Source: JBBROS01 sp965260995
GTDB taxonomy: Bacteria; Pseudomonadota; Alphaproteobacteria; Acetobacterales; Acetobacteraceae
Assembly (NCBI GenBank): GCA_965260995.1
Contig: CBDHCD010000003.1
Location: forward strand, 1,178,001-1,242,000
Direction of reading: 5' to 3'
Length of the DNA stretch: 64,000 nucleotides
The translations under genes and the position numbers were made by a program. Positions 51,531-59,491 of the stretch are shown piece by piece. The notes under the pieces were generated by a model. The model was not told the origin of the DNA. It searched no databases and saw only the letters and a program-made list of their open reading frames with translations. Position 1 is the stretch's first letter. Each line of letters begins with the position of its first letter.

Positions 51531-52631
51531 GTGCAGACTACCGTATTTGTTGGGCTTGATGTTCATAAGGCGACGATCTCGGTGGCGATCGCGCATGGAG
51601 AACGATCGGGCGAAGTACGGCACTGGGGCACCATCCCCAACCGTGCCGATCACGTCCGCAAGCTTGTCGAGAAACTGGGCAGTGATGGGCGTTTGTTACA
51701 CTTCTGCTACGAGGCTGGCCCCTGCGGCTACGGTCTCTATCGGCAGCTCATCGAGCTTGGGCATGACTGTGTGGTCGTCGCCCCCTCGCTTATTCCAGTC
51801 AAGGCGGGCGACCGGGTGAAGACCGACCGCCGCGATGCGCTCATGTTGGCAAAACTGCATCGGGCGGGCGAACTGACGTCGGTTTGGGTGCCGGATGAGG
51901 CTCATGAAGCGATGCGTGATCTGGTCCGCTCTCGGGCAACAGCAGTGAATGTTACAGGCCAGGCGCGCCAACACCTGCAGGGCTTCCTGCTCCGACACGG
52001 TCAAATCTATCCGGGCAAAAAGGGTTGGACGAAGCCCTATCGACGCTGGCTGTCGACGGTTCGGTTTCACCATCCGGCGCAACAGATCGTGTTTCAGGAC
52101 TACATTCATGCCGTGACCGACGCCGAAGCTCGGGTCGAGCGCCTGACACAACAGATCGGCGAATTGCTGTCCAGCTGGAGCCTCGCGCCGTTGGTCGAGG
52201 CACTACAAGCCATGCGAGGGATTGCATTTGTTGTCGCGGTGACGCTGGCAGCCGAGGTTGGAAATTTCTCGCGGTTCGACAATCCGCGCCAACTGATGGC
52301 CTATCTCGGGCTCACCCCCTCGGAGCATACCAGTGGCACCAGCGTGCGGCGCGGCGGGATCACGAAGGCCGGCAGCAGTCTAGCCCGCCACGCTCTGGTC
52401 GAGGGCGCCTGGAGCTATCGAATGCAGGCCCGGGTCGGCCGGAAGCTCGTCGACCGGATCGAGGCTTTGCCCCAAGCCGTGCGTGACATCGCCTGGAAAG
52501 GCCAGCTGCGGATGTGCCAACGCTATCGGCACATGATTGCTGTGGGCAAGCCGAAGGTCGTGGCAACTACGGCAATCGCACGTGAGATGGTCGGGTTCAT
52601 CTGGGCCATTGCGCGCGAGGTTAATGCCTGA
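51531..52631 (+). CDS. IS110-family DEDD transposase
   Basis: GTG 51531 follows AGGGAGAG. The 366-residue protein has MQTTVFVGLDVHKATISVAIAH (Asp), HFCYEAGPCGYGLYR (Glu) and KAGDRVKTDRRDALMLAKLHRAGEL (Asp pair), then a C-terminal domain with LQAMRGIAFVVAVTLAAEVGNFSRFDNPRQLMAYLGLTPSEHTSG and GGITKAGSSLARHALVEGAW. The frame is intact. Its sequence differs clearly from the 6310 and 9906 IS110 genes, so three separate lineages are present. Confidence 0.92.
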   Translation: MQTTVFVGLDVHKATISVAIAHGERSGEVRHWGTIPNRADHVRKLVEKLGSDGRLLHFCYEAGPCGYGLYRQLIELGHDCVVVAPSLIPVKAGDRVKTDRRDALMLAKLHRAGELTSVWVPDEAHEAMRDLVRSRATAVNVTGQARQHLQGFLLRHGQIYPGKKGWTKPYRRWLSTVRFHHPAQQIVFQDYIHAVTDAEARVERLTQQIGELLSSWSLAPLVEALQAMRGIAFVVAVTLAAEVGNFSRFDNPRQLMAYLGLTPSEHTSGTSVRRGGITKAGSSLARHALVEGAWSYRMQARVGRKLVDRIEALPQAVRDIAWKGQLRMCQRYRHMIAVGKPKVVATTAIAREMVGFIWAIAREVNA

Positions 52632-52913
52632 CGCTCGATCGCTACAGCCGGCGCGCCCTGTCCCGCTGATGTGCAAAGCTGGGGGTGGAACGCGGTAGGG
52701 AACCCTCGGGAAGCATTGTGAGCCGGTACCTATTCCACCGACGCTCGTTCCCAGAAAGAGGCAGCCCAAAGACGAAGCCACGGTCATGCGGTAATCAACC
52801 CGCGTATGAGAGTCTGCTCAACCGTCGTCTCAGTTCCACCTCCTGCCTTGCACATCTACAAAACGTCATACCCGGTAGCGGTCCCGGCGGATGTCGCTTG
52901 GAAAGCAGCGTTG
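52632..52913 (+). ncRNA. candidate bridge-RNA region at right end of the second IS1111-type element
   Basis: The 280 bases after the transposase stop hold no gene but end in the subterminal repeat at 52914. They contain inverted segments such as the GCTGGGGGTGGAAC / GTTCCC pair near 52680-52751. Position matches the guide-RNA-encoding end of IS1111 elements. No structural or expression evidence. Confidence 0.3.
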
Positions 52914-52935
52914 ACGGCGATCATGAGAGAGTGTT

Positions 52936-53954
52936 CGGCGGGGGAAATCGTAGAACGCCAGCAGCGCGTCGCGGTCCTTGACCAGGCAGGCGACCGCCTT
53001 GTCATACTTCGCCCCATACTTGTCGGCGAACGTCGCCACCGCCGCCTCAGCCGTGGCCCGGTCCGGCGCCGCCCAGACCTCGCGCAGATCCGCCTTGGCC
53101 GCGGGCTGGACGGACTTGGGCAGCTTGTCCAGGATGTTGACGGTCTTGTGGACTGCGCAGCGTTGATGCCGGGTGGCCGGCGACACCTGCTCCAGCGCGC
53201 GCCAGAAGCCGAGCGCGCCATCACCGGTGGCCAGCTTCGGCGCGATGGACAGGCCGCGCGCTTTCAGGTCGATCAAGAGCTCGCGCCAGCTCTGCGTGCT
53301 TTCCCGCTGGCCCACCTGGAAGCCGAGCAACTCCTTCTTGCCCTCCGGTGTCGCCCCGATCAGCACCAGCATGCACTCGGCCTGTGGCTCCATGCGCGCT
53401 TGCAGGTAGACGCCGTCCGCCCAGACATACACGTAGCGCCGGGCCGACAGGTCGCGCCGCTGCCAGCGCGCATGGTCCGCCTCCCACCCGCCGCGCAGGC
53501 GCGCGATCACCGACGGCGACAGGTTCGGGGCCTCTCCCAGCAAGGCTCCAAGCGCCTCTTGGAAGTCGCCCATCGAGAGGCCGCGCAAGTAGAGCACCGG
53601 CAACAGCGCATCCAGGCTGCGCGTGCGCCTCGCCCAGCGCGGCAGGATGGCCGACGTGAAGCGGATGCGCTCGCCGCCGTCAGCGCCGCCGCGGTCGCGC
53701 ACGCGGACCCGCTGCACCGCCACCGAGCCGATGCCGGTCTGCACTGCGCGCTCCGGGCCGTGGCCGTGCCGCACCAGGCGGTCCCGCCCGTCGGCGAGCC
53801 GTTCGCCCTTCATCGCGGTCAGGAACGCCTCCGCCTCGGCCTCAACAGCTTGGGCCAGCAACTGGCGCGCGCCCTGGCGCAGGATGGCCGTCAGTGGGTC
53901 GTCGTCGAGCCGATCGGGCTGACGCAGGGAAACGACGGTGCTACTGCTCGACAT
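52936..53954 (-). pseudogene. IS256 transposase, N-terminal and central part
   Basis: The ATG at 53954 (MSSSSTVVSLRQPDRLDDDPLTAILRQGARQLLAQAVEAEAEAFL) has AAGGAG 10 bases upstream. The mutator-type core contains YVWADGVYLQARMEPQAECMLVLIGATPEGKKELL (Asp) and PKLATGDGALGFWRALEQVSPATRHQRCAVHKTVNILDKLP (Asp). It runs to LLAFYDFP where IS110 interrupts it; an extra C just before the junction also shifts the frame. Confidence 0.85.
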
Positions 53955-54116
53955 GGCGTATCGGCTCCTTCGGGAGTTCAGGCAGGCCTTCACCCGCCTC
54001 GATACGCCGCCTCTCTCAAATCGTCGTCACCCAGGTTCGGCTATAGCTCGGCGGACATTGTACAGGGCGTGACCGCGATCTACGGTTCTGCGAGGACGGC
54101 CAGTGGAAGCGGACCT

Positions 54117-55052
54117 TCAGCCGTCATTCGGTGCATTCCACCTGCCCGTGCGCCCGGTTGTCGGTGCATAGCCCCGGAACGCCCACCGCAGCGCTAGGGC
54201 ACCGGGACGGCGCCAGCCGGCCGTCACCCGCACGCGCCACAACCGCTCGGCTCCGGCAAAGCCGCTCGCAGGTCCGCCGTCCCAGTCCAGCTCGGCCCGG
54301 CCCTGCACCTGCAGCAGCTCACCGCTGGCGAAGTCCACGAACAGCAGGCCCGCCCGCGCGTCCAGCAGCAGGTTGCCCAGGGTGTTGAAGTAGCGATTGC
54401 CCCGGAAGTCCGGAATGGTCAACACGTCCCCGTCCACCCGGACGAAGCCAGGCCGGCCGCCCCGGTGCGACATGTCCAGCCCGCCCGTTTCACCGCCACC
54501 CGCGCCGCTGCCCGACGCCACGAAGAACGTGTCCGCGCCCGCAATCAGCGCGCGTGCCTGCCCGTCTAGTCCGTCGAGGCGCTCGGTGGCTCCGGCCCGG
54601 CCTGGTGCCTGCACGCCCTCGACCTCGCGGGCCTGGATGTATTGCGGGCAGTTGCCGAAGCTTTGCTGCACCCCGAGGGTGAACCCGTGCCGATCCACCG
54701 CGAGCACGGTGCCGTTGGCCCGGTTGCGCCGGCGCGTGGCCAGATCGATGCCGAGCAGCCCGGCCAGGGCGCCCGCGCGCAGCCCAGCCGCTGCGGGGTC
54801 GTCCCGGTCGGGCAGGGCGGACACGTGCAGCGTGTGCGCGTCCGGGCTGGATACGAAGCCCGGCGGCCCGGCCAACGCCGTCGCCACCGGCCACCCCGCC
54901 GCATCCGGCACGGCGGCGAACAGGACGGGGAGCTGGGCGAAGAACACCCGGTGCTGGTCGGGCATCGAGGCCCGGATGGGCGCGCCGTGCAGCCGCACGC
55001 CGGCCCGCATCTGCGCCTCGTGCTCGCCGGGGTGGAACGGGTCGGCATCCAT
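54117..55052 (-). CDS. pyridoxamine 5'-phosphate oxidase-like flavin-nucleotide-binding protein
   Basis: The start ATG at 55052 lies 10 bases after the GST stop. The 311-residue protein has PFHPGEHEAQMRAGV at the start, then GFTLGVQQSFGNCPQYIQARE and HRGGRPGFVRVDGDVLTIPDFRGNRYFNTLGNLLLDARAGLLFVDF. It follows the split-barrel pattern of the PNPOx-like family that is often annotated next to ferredoxin-type domains. It is in an operon with the GST under the divergent LysR. Possible reduction of flavin or glutathione-linked substrates; not demonstrable here. Confidence 0.75.
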   Translation of the reverse strand: MDADPFHPGEHEAQMRAGVRLHGAPIRASMPDQHRVFFAQLPVLFAAVPDAAGWPVATALAGPPGFVSSPDAHTLHVSALPDRDDPAAAGLRAGALAGLLGIDLATRRRNRANGTVLAVDRHGFTLGVQQSFGNCPQYIQAREVEGVQAPGRAGATERLDGLDGQARALIAGADTFFVASGSGAGGGETGGLDMSHRGGRPGFVRVDGDVLTIPDFRGNRYFNTLGNLLLDARAGLLFVDFASGELLQVQGRAELDWDGGPASGFAGAERLWRVRVTAGWRRPGALALRWAFRGYAPTTGRTGRWNAPNDG

Positions 55053-55062
55053 GCGCCACGCC

Positions 55063-55686
55063 CTACGCCACAGCAGAGCGCGGCATCGGCTCGAAGCGGG
55101 GCAGCGCCTCGACGCGCCCGAGCCATGCGCGCACGGCCGGGTAGGGATCAAGCGCAATCCCGCCCTCGGGCGCGTGGGCGACGTAGCCGTAGCAGGCGAG
55201 GTCGGCGACCGTGGGGTGCGCGGCCGCCAGGAACGTCTGCGGCGCGGCGAGGTGGGCGTCCATGAAGGCGAGCAGCCGTTCGGCGAGGACCTTGGCGCGC
55301 ACGGGGTCAACATCCGGGCGCATGTTCCACAGCGTGATCGCCCGCGCCGCTGCCGGGCCAAAGGACAATTCGCCCGCGGCGATGGACAGCCAGCGCTGCA
55401 CCGCGGCGGCACCCTCCGGCGCGTCCGGCAGCCAGCGCCCTGCAGGGTCGTAGCGCCTGGCCAGGTACACCAGAATGGCGTTGCTGTCGGCGAGAACGAA
55501 GCCGCCATCCTCCAGCACCGGGATCTGCCCGAGCGGGTTCAGCGCCAGGAAGGCGGGCGTGCTTCGCACCGTCGCAGGCGCGTCACGATAGGCGTAGGGA
55601 AGGCCGAGCATCCGCAGCAGCAGCTCGACCCGGTGCGCGTGGCCGGACAGCCTGGTGCCGTGCAGGGTGATGGCGGGATCGGACAT
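55063..55686 (-). CDS. glutathione S-transferase
   Basis: Start ATG 55686 with GGAGATTCTGTC upstream. The 207-residue protein has the thioredoxin-fold N-domain (ITLHGTRLSGHAHRVELLLRMLGLPYAYRD, then LNPLGQIPVLEDGGFVLADSNAILVYLARRY, the Pro-x-L/V-x-D/E-S motif of glutathione binding) and a helical C-domain with HPTVADLACYGYVAHAPEGG. It is intact, unlike the copy at 34285. It is divergent from the LysR regulator. Confidence 0.9.
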   Translation of the reverse strand: MSDPAITLHGTRLSGHAHRVELLLRMLGLPYAYRDAPATVRSTPAFLALNPLGQIPVLEDGGFVLADSNAILVYLARRYDPAGRWLPDAPEGAAAVQRWLSIAAGELSFGPAAARAITLWNMRPDVDPVRAKVLAERLLAFMDAHLAAPQTFLAAAHPTVADLACYGYVAHAPEGGIALDPYPAVRAWLGRVEALPRFEPMPRSAVA

Positions 55687-55753
55687 GACAGAATCTCCGT
55701 TGCTCCTGCCTTGAAGCTGGGCCTTGCGCCGCGCGCGGCAAAGCGGCGTAGGA

Positions 55754-55770
55754 TGCAAGTCATTCTTGCA
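55754..55770. promoter_or_regulatory. LysR operator candidate
   Basis: TGCAAG-TCATT-CTTGCA is a perfect 6-bp palindrome with a 5-bp spacer, of the T-N11-A type, in the 100-bp interval between the divergent GST and lysR starts. Confidence 0.6.
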
Positions 55771-55786
55771 CGGGATGAAACGCCGG

Positions 55787-56686
55787 ATGGACCGCCTGGA
55801 CGAGCTGACAGTACTGGTGGCGGTGCTGGACGCCGGCAGCCTTGCCGCAGCCAGCCGGCGCCTGCGCCGCTCACCCCCGTCCGTCACGCGGGCGCTTGCG
55901 GCCCTGGAGGACCGGGTGGGCGCGCGGCTGGTGGAGCGCACCACCCGCCGCCTGACCGCCACGGAAGCGGGCCGGACCCTCGCCGGGCAGGCGCGCGCGG
56001 TGCTGGCCGGCTACGCCGAGGCGGTGCGCGACGCGAGCGAGGCACCGTTGCGCGGCACCGTGCGGGTCACGGCGCCGGCGGTGTTCGGGCGCCGGCACGT
56101 GACGCCGCTGGTCATCGCCTTTCTCGACGCGCATCCGGCCGTGGCGGTGGACTTGATGCTGACCGACCGCAACCTGGACCTGATCGAGGAGGGGCTGGAC
56201 GCTGCCGTGCGGATCGGGCCGCTTGCGGACTCCAGCCTCGTCGCGCGCCGGGTGGGCGAGGTGCGGCGCGTGCTGGTGGCCAGTCCGGGTTACCTCGCCG
56301 CACATGGCACGCCGCGCACGCCGGGCGACCTCGCCCGCCACGACACGATCGTTTCGTCCAGCCGTCCTGTGCCGGTCGAGTGGCGGTTCAAGGAAGGCGC
56401 GCGCGGGCGGGTCGTGCGCCTCGCACCGCGGCTGTTGGTCAACGAGGTGGAGGCGGCACTAGTCGGGGCGCGCATGGGACGGGGTATCGCGATGGCGCTG
56501 TCCTACCAGGTCGCGGACGATCTCGCGGCTGGGCTCCTGGTGCGGCTGCTGCCTGACCACGAGCCACCGCCCTTGCCGGTGCAACTCGTAAGACTCGGCG
56601 GCCGGCACATGGCGCCGCGGGTGCGCGCATTCCTGGACCACGCCGCCTGGCACCTCGGCACGTTGGAGGCCATCCGCCCGTCCTGA
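55787..56686 (+). CDS. LysR-family regulator
   Basis: Start taken at the ATG at 55787 (MDRLDELTVLVAVLDAGSLAAASRRLRRSPPSVTRALAALEDRVGARLVERTTRRLTATEAG), the standard LysR winged HTH. The effector domain follows (LRGTVRVTAPAVFGRRHVTPLVIAFLDAHPAVAVDLMLTDRNLDLIEEGLDAAVRIGPL). 299 residues, full length. It probably controls the divergent GST/PNPOx pair through the 55754 palindrome. Confidence 0.9.
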   Translation: MDRLDELTVLVAVLDAGSLAAASRRLRRSPPSVTRALAALEDRVGARLVERTTRRLTATEAGRTLAGQARAVLAGYAEAVRDASEAPLRGTVRVTAPAVFGRRHVTPLVIAFLDAHPAVAVDLMLTDRNLDLIEEGLDAAVRIGPLADSSLVARRVGEVRRVLVASPGYLAAHGTPRTPGDLARHDTIVSSSRPVPVEWRFKEGARGRVVRLAPRLLVNEVEAALVGARMGRGIAMALSYQVADDLAAGLLVRLLPDHEPPPLPVQLVRLGGRHMAPRVRAFLDHAAWHLGTLEAIRPS

Positions 56687-56700
56687 CGATGGGACAGGCA

Positions 56701-57579
56701 TCACTCCATTCTTGGGACAGGAGGGGTGACGGTGCGGCCAGGTGCCCGCAAAATGATGACGGCCAGTCCAGCCACGATCAGGGTCATGCCGGCGTAGCGC
56801 AGCGAGGTGAAGCGTTCGCCGAACACCAGGGCCGACACAACCACTCCCGTCACGGGCGATAACAGCGCCAGGGGCGCGACGACAGCAGCCGGATAGCGGC
56901 CCAGCAGCCTGCCCCAGATCGCGTAGGCCGAAGTGGCGGCGCCCAGGAAGAGGGCAGCGCCCCGACTGGCCCAAGACGCGCCAGCGACGGCAGCCGGCAA
57001 CGATGCTTCTCCCCACAAGGCGGACAGCAGCAGCATGGGCAGGGGCGGCACTAGGCTGCACCAGGCAATGAGCGCGAACATCGGCACGCCTCGAACATGC
57101 TTCAACAGCAGGTTGCCGACTGCCCAGCTCAGCGCCCCCGCAAGCGCGAGGGCAAAGGCGAGCGCGGGCAGGTCCGCACCGACCGTCAGGCCGATAAGCA
57201 CCAGCCCGACCGCAGCCAGGACCATGCCCACGCCCTGGCGCACGGTGGGCCGTTCACCAAACAGCAGGGCAGCAAGCAGCACGGTAAGGAAGACGTGGGT
57301 TTGCTGCGTCACAGAGGCCAGGCCGGGCGGCATCCCGTGCCGGAAAGCCAGGAACAGGAGCAGGAACTGGACGGCGAACAGGCTCAGCCCAATCAGCGCC
57401 AGTAAGCGCCAGGGCACGGCGGGCCGGGCGACGAACAGGACGGGGACCGAGGCGACCAGGAAGCGCAGCGTGGTGAGCTGGGGGGCCGTGAAGCTTTCCA
57501 AGCCGAATCGCATCGCCACGAACGCCAACCCCCAAGTCACAGACACGAAGGCGGCCAGGGCTATGTCACGGGGCGTCAT
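56701..57579 (-). CDS. EamA/DMT-family transporter
   Basis: This 292-residue membrane protein has about ten hydrophobic segments in two EamA repeats: LAAFVSVTWGLAFVAMRFGLESF at the start and SPVTGVVVSALVFGERFTSLRYAGMTLIVAGLAVIILRA at the end. The DMT family exports amino acids, metabolites or drugs across the inner membrane. It is divergent from the short LysR gene, which may regulate it. Confidence 0.85.
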   Translation of the reverse strand: MTPRDIALAAFVSVTWGLAFVAMRFGLESFTAPQLTTLRFLVASVPVLFVARPAVPWRLLALIGLSLFAVQFLLLFLAFRHGMPPGLASVTQQTHVFLTVLLAALLFGERPTVRQGVGMVLAAVGLVLIGLTVGADLPALAFALALAGALSWAVGNLLLKHVRGVPMFALIAWCSLVPPLPMLLLSALWGEASLPAAVAGASWASRGAALFLGAATSAYAIWGRLLGRYPAAVVAPLALLSPVTGVVVSALVFGERFTSLRYAGMTLIVAGLAVIILRAPGRTVTPPVPRME

Positions 57580-57634
57580 GGGCCAGTCTTCTCCCGCACG
57601 CCCCGGCCCCGCTCAACGGATTGTTTCTGACGGC

Positions 57635-58279
57635 ATGGAAGAGCATTTCTATCCTAAAGCCGTCACCCTCATGCCCGGACCCGCGCCCGTGAGCTATCGC
57701 CTGCCCCCCCTGAACGGACTGCGCGCCTTCGAGGCCGCCGGCCGCCACCTGAGTTTCAAGGCCGCCGCGACGGAACTCTCCGTCACGCCCGGCGCCGTCA
57801 GCCAGCAGGTGAAGCACCTGGAACAGGCGCTCGGCGTGCCGTTGTTCCAGCGCCTGCACCGCAGCCTGACCCTCACCGCGCAGGGCGAGGCCTTGTTGCC
57901 GGAGGTGGCGGGCGCCTTCGAGCGCTTGTCGAAGGCCAGCGACACGGTCGCGAAGGCCCTGAGGACGAAGCCGCTCCGCCTTGGCATCTCGCCGGCGCTG
58001 AGTGACAAACCCGACCGCCTGCTCGCCGGTCTCGCCGGCACGAAGCGCCCGCCCGATTACGTGCGGGCGGTGGCGACCGACGACGTGGCCGATCTTCTCG
58101 CCGGCCGCCTCGACGCCCTACTCCGCCCGGGCCCCGGCCCTTATCCCGGCCTGCACGCCGAAGTGCTGGCGCTCGCGCCAGGCTTTGGAGCCCACAAGGC
58201 GGCCTCGCTGGTGGTCTGGCCCGGCCTCGCCCGCTGCCGTGAGCTCACCCGGGCGCGGGCACTCTTGATGAGGGACTGA
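57635..58279 (+). CDS. LysR-type regulator with a shortened effector domain
   Basis: From ATG 57635 (or ATG 57671): LPPLNGLRAFEAAGRHLSFKAAATELSVTPGAVSQQVKHLEQALGVPLFQRLHRSLTLTAQGEALLPEVAGAF, the GcvA-branch HTH. After PLRLGISPALS the effector part is only ~100 residues rather than ~200 and ends in LMRD. It may be a truncated regulator that keeps DNA binding, or a degraded gene. It is divergent from the EamA exporter. Confidence 0.7.
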   Translation: MEEHFYPKAVTLMPGPAPVSYRLPPLNGLRAFEAAGRHLSFKAAATELSVTPGAVSQQVKHLEQALGVPLFQRLHRSLTLTAQGEALLPEVAGAFERLSKASDTVAKALRTKPLRLGISPALSDKPDRLLAGLAGTKRPPDYVRAVATDDVADLLAGRLDALLRPGPGPYPGLHAEVLALAPGFGAHKAASLVVWPGLARCRELTRARALLMRD

Positions 58280-58280
58280 A

Positions 58281-58296
58281 GCAGGCGAAAGCCTGC
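58281..58296. terminator. GNRA-loop hairpin after the short LysR gene
   Basis: GCAGGC-GAAA-GCCTGC, a perfect 6-bp stem with a GAAA tetraloop, starts right after the stop codon. There is no T run, so terminator function is uncertain. Confidence 0.4.
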
Positions 58297-58446
58297 GAGC
58301 CACGCGCGAGTGATTGCCCACAGCCTATGCGGGTGTTGGCTGTGTCGGGCGGCCCTGAAACCGAGAGGAAGGCGGACGACAAGGGGCATCGGACGACGCG
58401 TCCCGCTGGTCACCACATCGTCGCTCAGCGTGTCTGATTCGAGTGT

Positions 58447-58848
58447 TCAGGTCGTACCAGAGACCACCTCTTTGAGGGCTTGCTTCTCGATGACGAGCTC
58501 CGCCACAGCCCGGCGCAGACGCGTGTTTTCCACCTCGAGCCCGTGAAGCCGTTGCACTTGGTCCGGATCTGGCTCGTTTTGCTCTCTCGGCGCGTGGTGA
58601 TCGGCCCGCCACCGGTAGTAGGTGCTCTGGGCGACCCCGATCTGCCGAATTGCATTGGTGAGCAGCATGCCTTTCCCGACCAGCGCGCCCACGTGGCGCA
58701 GCTTGGCCGCAACCTCCTCCTCTGTGTGCCGCCGCTTGTGCTCTCCTCGCGGCTTGCTCCATCCGCGTTCGGGCGTGCGCGTTCCGGTGTGCTCGCGCGA
58801 CGTCACGTCATGTCGCTCCCAAGCCGCCGTCGCTTTGAGTCGACCCAA
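58447..58848 (-). pseudogene. IS3-family OrfA, orphan
   Basis: The frame contains HKRRHTEEEVAAKLRHVGALVGKGMLLTNAIRQIGVAQSTYYRWRADHHAPREQ and the coiled tail VQRLHGLEVENTRLRRAVAELVIEKQALKEVVSG, the HTH and leucine zipper of IS3-type OrfA. No OrfB integrase follows. The first ~35 residues upstream look non-homologous. A remnant. Confidence 0.75.
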
Positions 58849-59071
58849 CCAGAATGTAATGGGAACACATCACAACGCCGCGAGATCGAAGATCAGTGTG
58901 GCGGCGGACGCTAGGACCGCTGACACCTTCACCGGAATTGCACTCTGCCACATGAATTTTTGCACGTTGCTTGCTCCTCGCGCGCCTTGAGCGATTTAAG
59001 GGGCTGAACACGTTATAGGACGCGCAAAGCGCGTTGGATAGCGGGGCTTGCTAGGCCCGACAAGCGCATGC

Positions 59072-59407
59072 ATGAACGGTATGGGCGTGAGGATGAAAGC
59101 GAGGGCTCGGGAGTTGGGCCTCTCGGACACCAAGGTCGCGGAGCGCGCCGGGTTAGCCCAAACGAGATATGCGGCCTATGCGATCGACAAGTACGAGCCC
59201 GACCTCGGGACCTTGCTGCGCATTTGCCGTGCCCTCCATCTCACGCCCAACGACCTGCTGGGTTGGGCGGAGGAGGGTGACGCTGAGACTGCCAACCTAC
59301 GGCGGCGCATTGCCGTGAACCTGTCCGCGCTACCGCCGGACTTGCTGAGGGTGGTGAACACGATCACGGCGGCGCTAGCTGCCGACGCACTCGGCGATGA
59401 TGGGTGA
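59072..59407 (+). CDS. XRE-family helix-turn-helix regulator
   Basis: Start among several in-frame ATGs (59072 preferred; 59081 possible). Residues ~5-70 are a Cro/C1-type HTH: MKARARELGLSDTKVAERAGLAQTRYAAYAIDKYEPDLGTLLRICRALHLTPNDLLGW. A short helical tail follows. It is about 110 residues long and sits 84 bp from the convergent 3' end of the large unknown gene, inside the putative transposon. A likely cargo or phase regulator. Confidence 0.7.
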   Translation: MNGMGVRMKARARELGLSDTKVAERAGLAQTRYAAYAIDKYEPDLGTLLRICRALHLTPNDLLGWAEEGDAETANLRRRIAVNLSALPPDLLRVVNTITAALAADALGDDG

Positions 59408-59491
59408 CAGGGCCAATTAGGCCGATCTCAGCGAGGCCGTCCCGGACCGCCACGAGCGACGGTCGTCACCGGAACTGGACGCGCCTGCGCG

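Larger units (their letters stand above)
51415..52935. mobile_element. IS110-family element, IS1111-like group, inside IS256
   Basis: The subterminal inverted repeat TATGATCGCGGT (51421-51432) is matched by ACGGCGATCATG (52914-52925). The transposase gene (51531-52631) has about 110 bp of left flank and about 290 bp of right flank. It lies between the IS256 codons for ...FPAEH and WDHLRTTNPIES, i.e. a single insertion. Long right flank and subterminal repeats indicate the IS1111 group. Confidence 0.7.
51138..54049. mobile_element. IS256-family element interrupted by an IS1111-type element
   Basis: The inverted ends GAGCTATGCCGGAAAATGGGTGACG (from 51138) and GAGCTATAGCCGAACCTGGGTGACG (inward from 54049) match at most positions. 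Flanks GGCAGAC and GGCGGAC may be an 8-bp duplication with one change. The single transposase on the minus strand is split between 52936-53954 and 51169-51421. Confidence 0.8.
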
